Origin: Chitinophaga caseinilytica
GTDB taxonomy: Bacteria; Bacteroidota; Bacteroidia; Chitinophagales; Chitinophagaceae
DNA: 64,000 nt
Assembly: GCF_038396765.1 (NCBI RefSeq)
Contig: NZ_CP150096.1
Location: forward strand, 1,409,001 to 1,473,000
Direction: 5' to 3'
Made by a program: the position numbers and the translations under genes. Of the stretch, positions 45,720 through 53,974 are shown in pieces. Numbering within the stretch: the stretch's first letter is position 1; each line of letters starts with the position of its first letter. A model generated the notes under the pieces. That model made no database searches. It saw only the letters and a list, made by a program, of their open reading frames with translations, and had not been told where the DNA came from.

Positions 45720-46368
45720 CATCCGCTTCACGCCTGCGTCGCTGTTCTCCATCGGTTTCGTGAGCACCTTCATCTCCGGTGGTTTGACGGGTATCTGGCT
45801 GGGTAACTCCGCTATCGACATCCACCTGCACGATACTTACTTCGTAATCGCGCACTTCCACATCGTAATGGGTGTATCCGCATTCTTCGGTATGTTCGCC
45901 GGTATTTACCACTGGTTCCCGAAAATGTACGGCCGCTATATGAACCAAACCCTCGGTTTCATCCACTTCTGGATTACCCTGGTTGGTGCTTACCTGATCT
46001 TCTGGCCCATGCACTACGAAGGTATGGCAGGCATGCCCCGCCGTTACTTCGACTATAGCAACTGGGCTTCCTTCAACAGTTTCAACGGGCTGAACATGTT
46101 CATCTCCTTCGTGGTGATCATCGTGTTCGCTACGCAACTGCTCTTCGTATTCAACTTCTTCTACAGCATCTTCAAGGGCCGCAAGCTGACCACGCCTAAC
46201 CCGTGGAACGCAACCACCCTGGAATGGACCACCCCGATCAACCCCGGCCACGGCAACTGGCCCGGCGAGATCCCGGAAGTTCACCGCTGGGCATACGATT
46301 ACAGCAAGGACGGAAAAGATTTCATCCCGCAAACGGTACCGGTATCTCCCGACGAGTCCGGACACTAA
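45703..46368 (+). pseudogene. coxA: Cytochrome c oxidase subunit I, C-terminal part (frameshifted)
   Basis: This frame continues subunit I after the insertion: TIWRGNIRFTPASLFSIGF, then STFISGGLTGIWLG and HDTYFVIAHFHIVMG. The two histidines of HFH (codons at 45853 and 45859) are the axial ligands of hemes a3 and a. The first ATG in frame is at 45760, so an independent product would lack helix starts and most ligands. The C-terminus (WNATTLEWTTPINPGHGNWP) is complete and of usual length. Best read as the second half of one coxA gene. Confidence 0.9.
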
Positions 46369-46373
46369 GATGC

Positions 46374-46393
46374 CGGCAGGGGCATCCCTGCCG
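46374..46393 (+). other. Hairpin between coxA and ctaB
   Basis: CGGCAGGG (46374-46381) and CCCTGCCG (46386-46393) form an 8-bp stem with a GCAT loop and no T-run. It is a possible mRNA processing or partial-termination element inside the cluster. Confidence 0.5.
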
Positions 46394-46429
46394 CAGCAGG
46401 ATGGTGGAACAGAAACAGTGTAGTTTATT

Positions 46430-47335
46430 ATGTTGCAAGAAAATTCCATAAAGTTGTCTTTATCATACGCCATTGCAAGCAGGGTGAAGGATTACTTCAT
46501 GATGATGAAGTTTACGCTAACCTTCATGGTAGTTTTCGCCTGCGTGGTCGCCTATTTGCTGGTGCCTGGCGTGGAATTCAGTTTGATTAAAGTTCTTTTG
46601 TTATTTGCCGGCGGCATCCTGGTATCAGGCTCCGCCAATATCATCAACCAGATCCTGGAACGGGAGACGGACAAACTGATGGCGCGCACGGCTGTAAGGC
46701 CGCTGCCCGGCGGCAGGGTGACCGTTACCGAGGCCTGGCTGCTTTGCGTGCTCACGGGCGTTGCAGGCGTTGCCATCCTGGGTTTTTCGTTCAACTGGCT
46801 GGCCGCTGGATTGAGTTTCTTTTCCCTGCTGTTGTACGGTTTCGTATACACACCCTGGAAGAAATGGAACTCGCTGGCGGTACTGGTAGGCGCTGTGCCC
46901 GGGGCTTTGCCGATGCTGATCGGCTGGGCGGCGGGAGACAATGCCCTGTCTATCGGCGGTTGGTCGCTCTTCGCGATCCAGTTCCTCTGGCAGTTTCCGC
47001 ACTTCTGGGCGATCGCCTGGGTAGCGCACAAGGATTACTCGCGTGCAGGTTTCCGCCTGATGCCCCGTGAAGACGGGCCGGGAAAAATGATCGCCCTGCA
47101 GGCCGCGATGTGGACCCTGCTGCTGATTCCCGCTGGCATTGCACCGTACCTGCTGGGGCTCACGGGCTACATCTCCGCGATCGTAGCCATCCTCATCGGC
47201 GGCTGGTACCTGTGGAAGGCCATCCAGCTGTACCGTAAGGCAGACGTACCTTCGGCACGGAAACTGATGTTCGGTTCGTATATTTACCTGGCAGTGATAT
47301 TGCTGGCATTGTTGTTCGATAAAGTAAAACTGTGA
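46430..47335 (+). CDS. ctaB: Protoheme IX farnesyltransferase (heme O synthase)
   Basis: 301 residues with about eight membrane helices. UbiA-family motifs: NIINQILERETDKLMART (Asn/Asp-rich prenyl-diphosphate site), RPLPGGRV, and the second motif DYSRAGFRLMPR. It adds a farnesyl group to heme B to make heme O, the precursor of heme A for the oxidase encoded around it. The heme A synthase gene (ctaA) is not in the window. It ends 5 bp before subunit III. Confidence 0.94.
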   Translation: MLQENSIKLSLSYAIASRVKDYFMMMKFTLTFMVVFACVVAYLLVPGVEFSLIKVLLLFAGGILVSGSANIINQILERETDKLMARTAVRPLPGGRVTVTEAWLLCVLTGVAGVAILGFSFNWLAAGLSFFSLLLYGFVYTPWKKWNSLAVLVGAVPGALPMLIGWAAGDNALSIGGWSLFAIQFLWQFPHFWAIAWVAHKDYSRAGFRLMPREDGPGKMIALQAAMWTLLLIPAGIAPYLLGLTGYISAIVAILIGGWYLWKAIQLYRKADVPSARKLMFGSYIYLAVILLALLFDKVKL

Positions 47336-47339
47336 GGAG

Positions 47340-47903
47340 ATGATTACAATGAACGCACCTAAAAACAAGATACACCCGCATAAGTATTCTATGTGGATCG
47401 CGATGGCCAGCATCACCATGATGTTCATCGGGTTCACGAGCGCTTACGTGGTAAAACGCTCGCAGGCCAACTGGCTCAGTTTCAACCTGCCCGCGATCTT
47501 TTACGTGTCTACCGTACTGATCCTGCTGAGCAGCGGCACCATTTACCTGGCCGGCCGCCAGTTCAAAGCGCGCAACATGGGCGCTTACAAACAGCTCATC
47601 ACGCTCACGGCACTGCTCGGCGTAGCATTCGCAGTTTGCCAGTTCATCGGCTTCGCAGACATGAAGAATCACGGCCTGGCGCTCGACAGCACCGTTTCGG
47701 CCTCCTTCATCTACGTGATCGTTGGCACACACGTGTTGCACGTGCTCGGCGGTGTAGCGGTACTCCTGGTGATGTTCTTCCGGGCCTTCAGGACCCGGGT
47801 GCGCACCTACAGCACCGTGCCCATCGAAGTAGCATCCACCTACTGGCATTTCGTGGACGCCCTCTGGATTTACCTGCTGGTATTTTTCAGCCTGGCCAGA
47901 TAA
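47340..47903 (+). CDS. coxC: Cytochrome c oxidase subunit III (first of two)
   Basis: 187 residues with five predicted membrane helices (WIAMASITMMFIGFTSAYVV, FYVSTVLILLSSGTIYLAG, LITLTALLGVAFAVCQFIG, HVLHVLGGVAVLLVMFF, YWHFVDALWIYLLVFF). HxxHxLGG and STYWHFVDALW are subunit III signatures. The short five-helix form is usual where two subunit III-like genes follow each other. It starts immediately after ctaB and is followed 54 bp later by the second copy. The protein stabilises subunit I and helps proton uptake. Confidence 0.92.
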   Translation: MITMNAPKNKIHPHKYSMWIAMASITMMFIGFTSAYVVKRSQANWLSFNLPAIFYVSTVLILLSSGTIYLAGRQFKARNMGAYKQLITLTALLGVAFAVCQFIGFADMKNHGLALDSTVSASFIYVIVGTHVLHVLGGVAVLLVMFFRAFRTRVRTYSTVPIEVASTYWHFVDALWIYLLVFFSLAR

Positions 47904-47957
47904 AAAGAATAGAAAAAAAGATACTGTTTAGAACCAATAAAATTCACAATTCGTACA

Positions 47958-48635
47958 ATGGATAACGCAGTAACAGCGAAGAAAAAATGGTGGAGCGGAG
48001 GGTCTTCTCCCTTCAACGTGAGCTATGGCAAACTGATGATGTGGTATTTCCTCATTTCCGATGCCTTCACGTTTGGCGCATTGCTGATCGCTTACGGCAC
48101 GCAACGTTTCATGGCTGAAGCCTGGCCTGATCCCAACGTCGTGTTCCACTCATTCCCCTTCATGGGCCATGCGGACATGCCGCTGGTATTCGTGAGCTTG
48201 ATGACCTTCATCCTGATCATGTCGTCCGTTACCATGGTACTGGCTGTGAATGCGGGCCATTATATGGACAGGAAAGCCGTGGTGAAATGGCTCTCCCTCA
48301 CCATCATCGGCGGTATCATGTTCCTTAGCTGCCAGGCCTGGGAATGGATGCACCTGCACGAAGTTGGCGCCTGGTGGGGCAGCAACCCCTTCCCGAACGC
48401 AGACGGAACGGCCGCTATTTCCACCAACTTCACCGACTTCTTCTTCACCATCACCGGCTTCCACGGCCTCCACGTAACTTCGGGCGTTGTCCTCAACATC
48501 ATCGTCCTGATCAACGTACTGAAAGGTACCTACGAGCACCGCGGCCATTACGAAATGGTAGAGAAAGTAGGCCTGTACTGGCACTTTGTAGATCTGGTTT
48601 GGGTATTCGTATTCACCTGCTTCTACCTGCTGTAA
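47958..48635 (+). CDS. Cytochrome c oxidase subunit III (second copy)
   Basis: 225 residues with about five helices; FYFTITGFHGLHVTSGVVLN-type motif is present (FFFTITGFHGLHVTSGVV) along with LYWHFVDLVWVFVFTCFYLL at the C-terminus. MWYFLISDAFTFGALLIAYG at the start matches heme-copper oxidase subunit III. Paralogous to the preceding gene; both probably belong to the same oxidase complex. Same strand and spacing as the rest of the cluster. Confidence 0.92.
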   Translation: MDNAVTAKKKWWSGGSSPFNVSYGKLMMWYFLISDAFTFGALLIAYGTQRFMAEAWPDPNVVFHSFPFMGHADMPLVFVSLMTFILIMSSVTMVLAVNAGHYMDRKAVVKWLSLTIIGGIMFLSCQAWEWMHLHEVGAWWGSNPFPNADGTAAISTNFTDFFFTITGFHGLHVTSGVVLNIIVLINVLKGTYEHRGHYEMVEKVGLYWHFVDLVWVFVFTCFYLL

Positions 48636-48691
48636 GCAGCCCAAAGTTTATTGACTGATCGTATTTTTGTAAAGAGAAAAGAATTTTAGAT

Positions 48692-49084
48692 ATGGCGCAT
48701 ACGCATAACGCAGCCGAGAGGCAAGCTTCCATCAAGAAAATCTGGAAAACATTCTGGATCCTCCTGATCATCACCATGGTGGAAGTAGGATTTGCATTCC
48801 TGCATCTTGAAACCGGCTTCCCCGACAGAATCTGGCTGAACGCCCTCTTCATCATCCTGACCGTGTTCAAGGCGTATTATATCGTTTCCGAGTTCATGCA
48901 CCTTGGTCATGAAATCAAGAACCTGGTATGGACCGTTCTCATGCCGTTGACATTGTTCATATGGTTCATCATCGCCTTCCTCGCGGACGGCGACAGCTGG
49001 AAACACATGCGCAGAAACGCCCCCAGCGCACCGCTCCCCGCTGAAAAAGTGGCCCCGGCGCACGGTGGTGGCAACCATCACTAA
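48692..49084 (+). CDS. Cytochrome c oxidase subunit IV family protein
   Basis: 130 residues with three membrane helices (about 20-40, 50-70, 80-100; IWKTFWILLIITMVEVGFAF, FIILTVFKAYYIVSEFMHLG) typical of caa3-type subunit IV (CtaF-like). A small accessory subunit that helps assembly or stability of the oxidase. The C-terminal tail is Pro/His-rich. A TATTTTTG element (48662-48669) lies just upstream, but no -33 box supports an internal promoter. Confidence 0.9.
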   Translation: MAHTHNAAERQASIKKIWKTFWILLIITMVEVGFAFLHLETGFPDRIWLNALFIILTVFKAYYIVSEFMHLGHEIKNLVWTVLMPLTLFIWFIIAFLADGDSWKHMRRNAPSAPLPAEKVAPAHGGGNHH

Positions 49085-49187
49085 TTACGAGTCGTAATTC
49101 GATACTCCCGGAAAATGTAAAAGTGATGCCGTAATACAGCAACGCTTTTACATTTTTCGCTTTTATAAACACCTAAATCTTACGGTT

Positions 49188-49901
49188 ATCAACAGGAAAG
49201 CAATACTCGGCGTAGCACTGGCCATACTCGTACCCCTCACGGGTTACCTGATCGTGGACCACTACGGCAAGAATGTAGTGGAAGTGCCGCCGTTTCTCAT
49301 CGCAGAAAGGGTAGACACCATCGTGAAAGACGGACAAACATCCTACGATACCGTCTTCCACCAGGTCAAAAATTTCACCCTCACCAATCAGCTCGGCGAA
49401 AACGTAAACCTGGACCAGCTCAAAGGGAAAGTGCTCGTCGTGAGCTTCTTCTTCACCAGCTGCCCCACCGTTTGCCCCACCCTCATGAAGAACCTCAAGC
49501 GGGTGCAGGACTCCTACGCCAAAAACGATACGCTGCTGCAGATCATCTCCCTTTCGGTAGACCCCGTGCGCGACTCGGTGCCCACGCTCAAGCATTATGC
49601 AGACAGCCGCAACATCGACCCCCGCAATTGGTGGCTCCTCACCGGCGATAAAAAAGAGATCTACGACCTCGCCCGCCACGAATTCTTCGTGAATGCCGTT
49701 CAGGGCGATGGCGGACCGGATGATTTCATCCACGCCGAAAAATTCGTGCTGATCGATAAAGACCGGTTCATCCGCGGGTATTACAATGGGATGGACACCG
49801 TTTCCGTCCGCAAAATGGTGAACGATATCGCCGTATTGCATATCGCCAAAGACAAGAAAAGGCCCGGCCTCCTCAAGCGCCTGTTCTCTTCCGGCAACTA
49901 A
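49188..49901 (+). CDS. SCO1/SenC family protein (second copy), unusual start
   Basis: The membrane anchor (NRKAILGVALAILVPLTGYL) is encoded in frame from 49191, but no ATG, GTG or TTG lies before it; the codon where Met is expected is ATC at 49188. The first standard start, GTG 49254, would remove the anchor. The frame is open upstream only to a stop at 49095. The mature domain has the copper-binding CxxxC in FFTSCPTVCPTLM and the partner His in DDFIHAEKFVL. SCO proteins assemble Cu-A in subunit II, matching its place at the end of the oxidase cluster. Confidence 0.85.
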   Translation: MNRKAILGVALAILVPLTGYLIVDHYGKNVVEVPPFLIAERVDTIVKDGQTSYDTVFHQVKNFTLTNQLGENVNLDQLKGKVLVVSFFFTSCPTVCPTLMKNLKRVQDSYAKNDTLLQIISLSVDPVRDSVPTLKHYADSRNIDPRNWWLLTGDKKEIYDLARHEFFVNAVQGDGGPDDFIHAEKFVLIDKDRFIRGYYNGMDTVSVRKMVNDIAVLHIAKDKKRPGLLKRLFSSGN

Positions 49902-49910
49902 AACTTCTCA

Positions 49911-50483
49911 GTGAACATGAAGAACAAGAATCTCAATATCATCATCACCATCGTTTCCATCGTCATCCCCGTGGCGGTGGCCATTTTGTTCGTGCTCCCG
50001 CAGCCGAACGTGCAGGTAGGGTTCGACGTAAAGGTGATGCCCTTCTTCCACGCCGTCCTCAATTCCGCCACGGCGGTGTTGCTGCTGGCGAGCCTCTTTT
50101 TTATCAAGAACGGCCGGAAAACGGCCCACAAATGGGCGAACCTCAGCGCCGTGGGCCTGTCTGTAATATTCCTCCTTTCCTACGTCACCTATCACTTCCT
50201 CACGGAATCCACGAAGTTCGGCGATATGGACCACAATGGGGTGGTAGACGCGGCGGAGATCGCGGCGGTTGGCGGCGTGCGGTATGCGTACTATTTCCTG
50301 CTGCTCACGCACATCGTGCTGGCAGTAGTGATCGTTCCGCTGGTACTGTTCACCTTGCTGAGAGGGTTCCAGTCCGACTGGCCGAAACACCGTCGCATAG
50401 CGCGGATCACCTGGCCGATCTGGTTTTACGTGGCCATTACCGGCGTGGTAGTGTACATGATGATTTCGCCGTATTACGCCTGA
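49911..50483 (+). CDS. DUF420 membrane protein
   Basis: 190 residues with five membrane helices (LNIIITIVSIVIPVAVAILF, FFHAVLNSATAVLLLASLFF and others). The family motif LSYVTYHFLTESTKFGD and an H-rich pattern across helices are typical of DUF420, which is related to the CtaM-type oxidase assembly proteins. Start is GTG 49911 or ATG 49917. Its location after SCO supports an accessory role in oxidase maturation (inference). Confidence 0.88.
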   Translation: MNMKNKNLNIIITIVSIVIPVAVAILFVLPQPNVQVGFDVKVMPFFHAVLNSATAVLLLASLFFIKNGRKTAHKWANLSAVGLSVIFLLSYVTYHFLTESTKFGDMDHNGVVDAAEIAAVGGVRYAYYFLLLTHIVLAVVIVPLVLFTLLRGFQSDWPKHRRIARITWPIWFYVAITGVVVYMMISPYYA

Positions 50484-50533
50484 GCCTGACATAAATCAGG
50501 CCCTGGCGCATTAAAAATGCCTAATTTCGGAGC

Positions 50534-50749
50534 GTGAAAAAGATATTCTACCTGTTGATGACGGTAGCCATGCTGCTGCCAGCCAGTCAATTGATGGCGC
50601 AATGTTCCCTCTGCACGAAAACCGCGCAGCAGTTGGGTGAAGGGCCTGCCAAAGGCCTGAACAACGGTATCTTGATGCTGGCCGCCGCGCCGCTGGCGCT
50701 GGGCTTGTTCCTGGGCATCCGCTGGTGGAGGAGCCAGCGGGCGCAATAA
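50534..50749 (+). CDS. Small membrane protein with CSLC motif
   Basis: 71 residues from GTG 50534. A signal peptide (KKIFYLLMTVAMLLPASQLMAQ) is followed at once by CSLC and TAQQLGEGPAKGLNNG, then one membrane helix (about 45-62) and a basic end (RWWRSQRAQ). Similar small CxxC proteins follow DUF420 in other Bacteroidota oxidase clusters, as far as I recall. The cysteine pair at the mature N-terminus could bind copper or act as a thiol redox site; this is inference. Last gene of the cluster. Confidence 0.75.
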   Translation: MKKIFYLLMTVAMLLPASQLMAQCSLCTKTAQQLGEGPAKGLNNGILMLAAAPLALGLFLGIRWWRSQRAQ

Positions 50750-50758
50750 TGCGCGCCC

Positions 50759-51370
50759 CTAAATAGCTGGTTTCCTGAATTCCGGGCAATCTACCCGCAA
50801 ATCCGCCGCCTTCAGAATGGCATTCACGAGGTGGCAATAATGTAATTTCCCTTTCTTTTCGTAAAATCTGCAGTTGTAGCACATCCGCTGCGGCGTGATG
50901 ATGAGGTTACGGTTGAGGTCCTGGATAAGGCCCAGCAACTGTTCCAGCATGCCCGCCTGCTTTTCGGCCGACATATCTTCCACAGAATCCTGCATCGGTT
51001 CCGCAAACCGCTCTACCCGGCGGGCAACCGTTTTACCTTCGCGGGTCAGATGCAGGGTATGGCTGCGGCTGTCTTCTTTATCTTCTTTCCTTCTGACAAA
51101 GCCTTTGGATTCGATCGTCTTGATCGCATCGCTGATCGTTGCCTTCGTCATATTGAAATGCGCGGCGAGATGGGTGACGGTCTTCAGCTTTTCCGGGTAA
51201 TGAAGGAGATAGGTCAGGATTTGGACCTGAATTGGACTGATCCCGTACTGTTTCGCTTCCTGCCAAAGCAATACACGGAAAGCTTCTGAAAGTCTTTCCA
51301 GTGCGGCAACCACTTTACTGGCGGTATTGGTGGCCTGATGCTCCGGGTTGAAGGTGGATTCCTTTCGCAT
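50759..51370 (-). CDS. MarR-family regulator with C-terminal cysteine cluster
   Basis: 203 residues. A winged-helix MarR domain (about 20-135; ISPIQVQILTYLLHYPEKLK, LAAHFNMTKATISDAIKTIE, GFVRRKEDKEDSRSHTLHLT) is followed by a C-terminal extension with CYNCRFY, YCHL and DCPEF, four or five cysteines spaced as for a zinc or iron-sulfur site. The extension is not part of standard MarR proteins and may sense redox state or metal. Convergent with the respiratory cluster and ending 9 bp from it. Two GTGA/TCAC dyads lie 90-120 bp upstream. Confidence 0.85.
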   Translation of the reverse strand: MRKESTFNPEHQATNTASKVVAALERLSEAFRVLLWQEAKQYGISPIQVQILTYLLHYPEKLKTVTHLAAHFNMTKATISDAIKTIESKGFVRRKEDKEDSRSHTLHLTREGKTVARRVERFAEPMQDSVEDMSAEKQAGMLEQLLGLIQDLNRNLIITPQRMCYNCRFYEKKGKLHYCHLVNAILKAADLRVDCPEFRKPAI

Positions 51371-51462
51371 GGTGTTGTTTGTAACGCAGTAGTTTTGCTT
51401 GTTCCTAATTGTTTCTTCTAACGGGTTTGCACGGGGGGCGTAATGTACGAAAGATTTACACC

Positions 51463-51491
51463 GTGAATATCACACTTTCATGGTGATTCAC
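51463..51491. promoter_or_regulatory. Paired GTGA/TCAC dyads upstream of the MarR gene
   Basis: GTGAATATCAC (51463-51473) and GTGATTCAC (51483-51491) are two short dyads 20 bp apart, in the 420-bp gap before the marR-like gene. They could be operator sites (CRP/FNR-like or autoregulatory). The remainder of 51371-51763 shows no gene. Confidence 0.4.
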
Positions 51492-51763
51492 AGGCTTTTT
51501 GATAAACGGAGTGAGGCAAACAAAATTGTGTAATACGCCCGGAGATGGGGTATTTCGTGCCGCACCCGCCGCGATCTCCCCTCAGCAAAATTGCATCTGC
51601 TTAATTTGATATATCTATCTGGTTGAAAAAAACTTACCCGAAGCCGTGGTGGCTAATTCTACAACATAGTTCCCTGGGAATTTTTCTGACCTCCTGCACG
51701 ATGGCCGTTGTAACATGTGTGTGATGCATCGCTAATTTACAACCTATTCACCAGCAATTCCGG

Positions 51764-51790
51764 ACAAAAAAAGAGGCCCGGAGGCCTCTT
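51764..51790 (-). terminator. Terminator of the SMR transporter gene
   Basis: AAGAGGCC (51771-51778) pairs with GGCCTCTT (51783-51790) around a 4-nt loop. Read on the minus strand it is followed by a U-run (A-run at 51766-51770). Confidence 0.8.
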
Positions 51791-51793
51791 CAA

Positions 51794-52120
51794 TTAATGT
51801 GCGTCGGATACGAATTTCAACCCGATGATGGAGCCGATCAGCATGACGAGGAACACCAGCCGCATCGCGGTGGCAGGCTCCTTGAAGAACAGCATCCCCG
51901 CAATAGCGGTCCCTGCGGCGCCGATGCCCGTCCACACCGCGTATGCGGTACCGATCGGCAAGCCGCCGTTGATCGCTTTGTTGAGCAGGAAAAAGCTCAG
52001 CGAAATACAAACCACGAAAGAAACCGAAGGCCAGAGCTTCGAAAAATTCTCTGAATACTTCAGCGAAATGGTAAAGCCGATCTCGAACAGACCGCCCAGC
52101 AAAAGGAATAACCAAGCCAT
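51794..52120 (-). CDS. Small multidrug resistance (SMR) family transporter, SugE/Gdx-like
   Basis: 108 residues with four membrane helices. The conserved glutamate in helix 1 (WLFLLLGGLFEIGFTISLK) is the proton/substrate site of SMR proteins, and PIGTAYAVWTGIGAAGTAI is the family signature. The SugE/Gdx subgroup exports guanidinium; the EmrE subgroup exports drugs, and the sequence alone leaves this open, though the ..FEIGFTISLKYSENFSKLWP opening favours SugE. No guanidine riboswitch was recognised. A perfect 16-bp palindrome abuts the start codon. Confidence 0.88.
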   Translation of the reverse strand: MAWLFLLLGGLFEIGFTISLKYSENFSKLWPSVSFVVCISLSFFLLNKAINGGLPIGTAYAVWTGIGAAGTAIAGMLFFKEPATAMRLVFLVMLIGSIIGLKFVSDAH

Positions 52121-52136
52121 AACAAAAGCTTTTGTT
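52121..52136. promoter_or_regulatory. Perfect 16-bp palindrome directly before the SMR start codon
   Basis: AACAAAAGCTTTTGTT is fully self-complementary and abuts the ATG of the minus-strand SMR gene, where a ribosome-binding site should be. It could be an operator or an RNA structure controlling translation. Confidence 0.5.
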
Positions 52137-52295
52137 TTAGATGATCAGAAATATGTCGAAAATGTTGATGAGAAAGGGCTGCGCGCAAGATCAGCCGCCG
52201 TAGTTGAACACGGCGTAAGTGAAGAAAAGACGGAAAACTCGAGTTTGGGTAAACATCTTTGCGCTTACGTTGATTGCCGCAAAGATAGGATTTTT

Positions 52296-53195
52296 TCAGC
52301 TATAGCGGCGAACGATGCGGTAGAGGTTGAACCCCGGCCCGTCCATCTGCGCGCGGATCTCCGCCAGCAAAGCCTGCCTGTCTACCTCCCGCATTCTTTT
52401 ATACTGGATAAGTTGCCATGCCTTTTCAGCCAGCAGCAACGATTTGCGGTCGGCATTGTCATGGATGTGATCGCGATGGGCATCGAGTGCCTGCATGAGG
52501 GCCTCGACCCCTTCGTCCCGCAACGCCACCGTTTTGATCACGGGCGTTTCCCAGCCGGCCGTTGCGCGCGAATGCGCCAGCAGCCGCAGGTTGCGGACGA
52601 ACTCGTCGGCCTTCGGACGGTCTGCCTTGTTCACCGCGAATATCGCCGCAATCTCCATAAGCCCGGCTTTCATGGTCTGGATCTCGTCTCCCGCTTCGGG
52701 CACCACAACCACCACCGTCGTATCCGCGATTCCGGCGATCTCCACTTCGCTCTGCCCCACGCCCACCGTTTCGATGAATAGGTAATCGTACCCCGCGGCC
52801 TTGATGATGTCTGCCACTTCGAGGATTTTCGGGCTGAGGCCGCCCAAAGCACCACGGCTCGCCATCGACCGGATGTATACGTCTGGGTCGGAAAAGTGAT
52901 TGGCCATGCGGATGCGATCGCCGAGCAATGCGCCGAAATTGAAGGGCGACGATGGGTCTACCGCGATAACGGCTACACGCTGCCCGCGGCGGAGGATGGC
53001 GGAGATGAGGGCGTTTACCAGCGTGCTTTTGCCGGCGCCGGGAGGCCCCGTGATGCCGACCACGCGGGTGCCTGCGCGCGCCGGGAGCGACTCCAGCAGC
53101 TGTTCGTATCCCGGGGCTTCGTTCTCCACCAGGGAGATGCTCCGGGCCAGGGCCCGCACGTCCCCCGAAAGGAGCCGGTCAAGTAACACAGACAT
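52296..53195 (-). CDS. meaB: Methylmalonyl-CoA mutase-associated GTPase MeaB
   Basis: 300 residues from ATG 53195 (MSVLLDRLLSGDVRALARSI); the frame extends 27 codons further, but this start matches the family. Walker A GPPGAGKS (50-57), AVDPSSPFNFGALLGDRIRM, FIETVGVGQSEVEIAGIAD and NKADRPKADEF (nucleotide specificity) identify MeaB/ArgK. It is a chaperone that loads adenosylcobalamin and protects methylmalonyl-CoA mutase. The mutase genes are not in the window. Single-gene unit. Confidence 0.94.
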   Translation of the reverse strand: MSVLLDRLLSGDVRALARSISLVENEAPGYEQLLESLPARAGTRVVGITGPPGAGKSTLVNALISAILRRGQRVAVIAVDPSSPFNFGALLGDRIRMANHFSDPDVYIRSMASRGALGGLSPKILEVADIIKAAGYDYLFIETVGVGQSEVEIAGIADTTVVVVVPEAGDEIQTMKAGLMEIAAIFAVNKADRPKADEFVRNLRLLAHSRATAGWETPVIKTVALRDEGVEALMQALDAHRDHIHDNADRKSLLLAEKAWQLIQYKRMREVDRQALLAEIRAQMDGPGFNLYRIVRRYS

Positions 53196-53329
53196 GCAAC
53201 AAATGTATCGATGATTTTTCATTTCGGGAAGATGACGCCCCTTCTTTCCTTCCATCCGCCGAAGGCAGACCGCCATTATTTTTCGTTCAAAATTCGTAAC
53301 TTAAAACAACGAAGAACCTACGCCCGAAC

Positions 53330-53965
53330 ATGACGAACTTCATACCCATATTTCCCCTCGGCATCGTCGTTTATCCCGGCGAGATGCTCAACCTGCATGT
53401 TTTTGAACCGCGGTATAAACAGCTGGCGGAAGAATGCATCCGCGAAGGCAAGCCCTTCGGCATCCCCGCGGTGATCGACCAGAAAGTGAACGAATACGGT
53501 ACGCTCGTGGAAATTTCGCGGGTGGAAAAAACGTATGACAACGGCGAGATGGACGTGCGGACCCGCGGCATCAAAGTGTTCCGCATCCTCGAGATCATCC
53601 GCGAAGTGCCCGAAAAACTGTATGCCGGCGCCATCGTCAATTACCCGGTCAATCACGACCGTACGAGCGATACGCTCCGCGAACAGGTGCTGGCGGCGGT
53701 GCGCGAGCTGCACCACATCCTGCAGGTCTCGAAGCAGTTCCCGGTAGAAGACCACCGGTTGCGGGCATACGATATCGCGCATCATGCGGGGCTTTCGCTG
53801 GCGGAAGAATACGAAATGCTCCATCTTTTCCAGGAACTGCAGCGCCTGGAGTACCTCAAACGCCATCTCAGCAAGGTAATTCCCCTCATGACGGAGATGG
53901 AGCGGCTCAAAGACCGGGTGAAACTGAACGGCCACTTCCGGGATTTATCCGTAGATAATTTTTAA
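53330..53965 (+). CDS. Lon N-terminal (LON substrate-binding) domain protein
   Basis: 211 residues. The N-terminal segment FIPIFPLGIVVYPGEMLNLH with VFEPRYKQLAEEC is the diagnostic start of the Lon substrate-binding domain; there is no AAA+ or protease domain. The C-terminal half is helical. Stand-alone Lon-N proteins are widespread with no settled role; binding of misfolded or specific substrates is assumed. It ends 9 bp upstream of coaX, suggesting co-transcription. Confidence 0.9.
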   Translation: MTNFIPIFPLGIVVYPGEMLNLHVFEPRYKQLAEECIREGKPFGIPAVIDQKVNEYGTLVEISRVEKTYDNGEMDVRTRGIKVFRILEIIREVPEKLYAGAIVNYPVNHDRTSDTLREQVLAAVRELHHILQVSKQFPVEDHRLRAYDIAHHAGLSLAEEYEMLHLFQELQRLEYLKRHLSKVIPLMTEMERLKDRVKLNGHFRDLSVDNF

Positions 53966-53974
53966 CTTGGCGCC

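Noticed and set aside
45660..45720. Programmed ribosomal frameshift in coxA
   Set aside because: No slippery heptamer, no downstream pseudoknot seen, and subunit I is not known to use frameshifting; an indel is the simpler explanation.
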